NCBI GenBank assembly: GCA_003662715.1
Contig: QMYO01000026.1
Span: forward strand, 1 to 11,368
Direction of reading: 5' to 3'
DNA: 11,368 bases
Origin: Candidatus Bathyarchaeota archaeon
GTDB lineage: Archaea; Thermoproteota; Bathyarchaeia; Bathyarchaeales; Bathyarchaeaceae
In this document: piece by piece, positions 10,951-11,368 of the stretch
How the letters are laid out: the number at the start of each line of letters is the position of its first letter
Numbering within the stretch: position 1 is the first letter of the stretch
Translations under genes and position numbers: made by a program
Notes under the pieces: generated by a model
Database searches by the model: none
Told to the model about the DNA's origin: nothing
Seen by the model: the letters and a program-made list of their open reading frames with translations, nothing else

Positions 10951-11368
10951 ATGCCTTTGTACAGATGCCCAAAATGTGGAAGAACCGTGGAAAAACCAGA
11001 GGGGGCGTACTACTGTAAAGTATGCGGGCGAGATGCTATCATGCAAAAGTTAGAGGTTAACCCATCTAAGCCTTTGAAGCTCAGATGGGTTGAGGATGAT
11101 GCGGGCATTTACTGGACTGCTACGAAGGATTTCCTTCACGCCTTGTATTACGACGAAGAAGACAAGGTTTACGTATGGTACATATTTGATTGGGCGGACT
11201 GGGAAGATGTGAAAAGGGGTCGTCTATTTGTTCCGATTTACTCTTACAAAGTCATTGAAACAACAGATTTAGAAGAAGCCAAAAGATGGGTAGAAGAAAA
11301 CATGATTGGCAGGTTGATTCCCGCATATCCAGAACGTGTTGATGAGCTAGTTATGCTAAGAAATATGC
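10951..11368 (+). CDS. Zinc-ribbon protein, 3' end beyond the window
   Basis: ATG 10951 follows a T-run and GGGGGA (10938-10943), a variant of the usual GGGTGA. The first 30 residues nearly repeat those of the upstream gene (YRCPKCGRTVE, YYCKVCG), so the two zinc ribbons are recent duplicates. After residue 33 the sequences are unrelated: here a Trp/Tyr-rich region (KVYVWYIFDWADWEDVKRG) and a helix (DLEEAKRWVEENM) follow, with no ParB motif. The frame stays open to the window edge (139 codons). Function unknown. Confidence 0.72.
   Translation, partial: MPLYRCPKCGRTVEKPEGAYYCKVCGRDAIMQKLEVNPSKPLKLRWVEDDAGIYWTATKDFLHALYYDEEDKVYVWYIFDWADWEDVKRGRLFVPIYSYKVIETTDLEEAKRWVEENMIGRLIPAYPERVDELVMLRNM

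Noticed and set aside
1..11368. CRISPR array, insertion sequence, integrase attachment site or rRNA/tRNA gene.
   Set aside because: No regularly spaced repeats with unique spacers, transposase motifs, long terminal inverted repeats or conserved RNA-gene motifs were seen. The repeated junction modules are too short and irregular to be CRISPR.

Overview
The window reads as part of an archaeal mobile element (virus, plasmid or integrated element); no chromosomal housekeeping gene is seen. Evidence for archaea: every gene starts 4-7 bases after GGGTGA (or GGGTGG), which pairs with the UCACC of the archaeal 16S 3' end; TTG and GTG starts are frequent; terminators are plain T-runs; one clear TATA-type promoter (3099-3114) is present; and the proteins include a PCNA-like clamp, an MCM-like AAA+ ATPase and a Topo VI A-like TOPRIM protein. 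An archaeal splicing motif (bulge-helix-bulge) gives independent support. The host cannot be named from this sequence. No capsid, portal, terminase or integrase gene is visible.

Layout: all genes lie on the + strand and are tightly packed. Region 1 (1-3093): the tail of one gene, then nine small genes, mostly unrecognised, ending in tandem T-run terminators. Region 2 (3099-8159): a promoter, the Topo VI A-like (Mini-A type) gene, then ten small genes, five of them with paired-cysteine (zinc-ribbon-like) sites. Region 3 (8186-11368): a replication or partition-like set: a small AAA+ ATPase, a helical coiled-coil protein, a PCNA-like clamp with an internal zinc ribbon, a zinc-ribbon/ParB-like protein, and a partial paralogue sharing only its zinc ribbon.

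Nearly every gene junction carries the same compact module: stop codon, short C-run, T-run (often TTTTTCTGTTTT), then GGGTGA. It may end one transcript, hide the next ribosome site in a C-run/GGG hairpin, and couple translation of neighbours. Several genes stop a few codons before the module, with a second stop abutting the module and usually in frame, which suggests C-terminal erosion.

The strongest find is in the AAA+ gene. Its reading frame is broken right after the Walker B Asp-Glu by 44 extra bases (8456-8499). These fold into a 3-4-3 bulge-helix-bulge, the substrate of the archaeal tRNA splicing endonuclease. Removing them restores an uninterrupted IDEIDKM motif and a 227-residue ATPase. 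This looks like an mRNA intron in a mobile-element gene.
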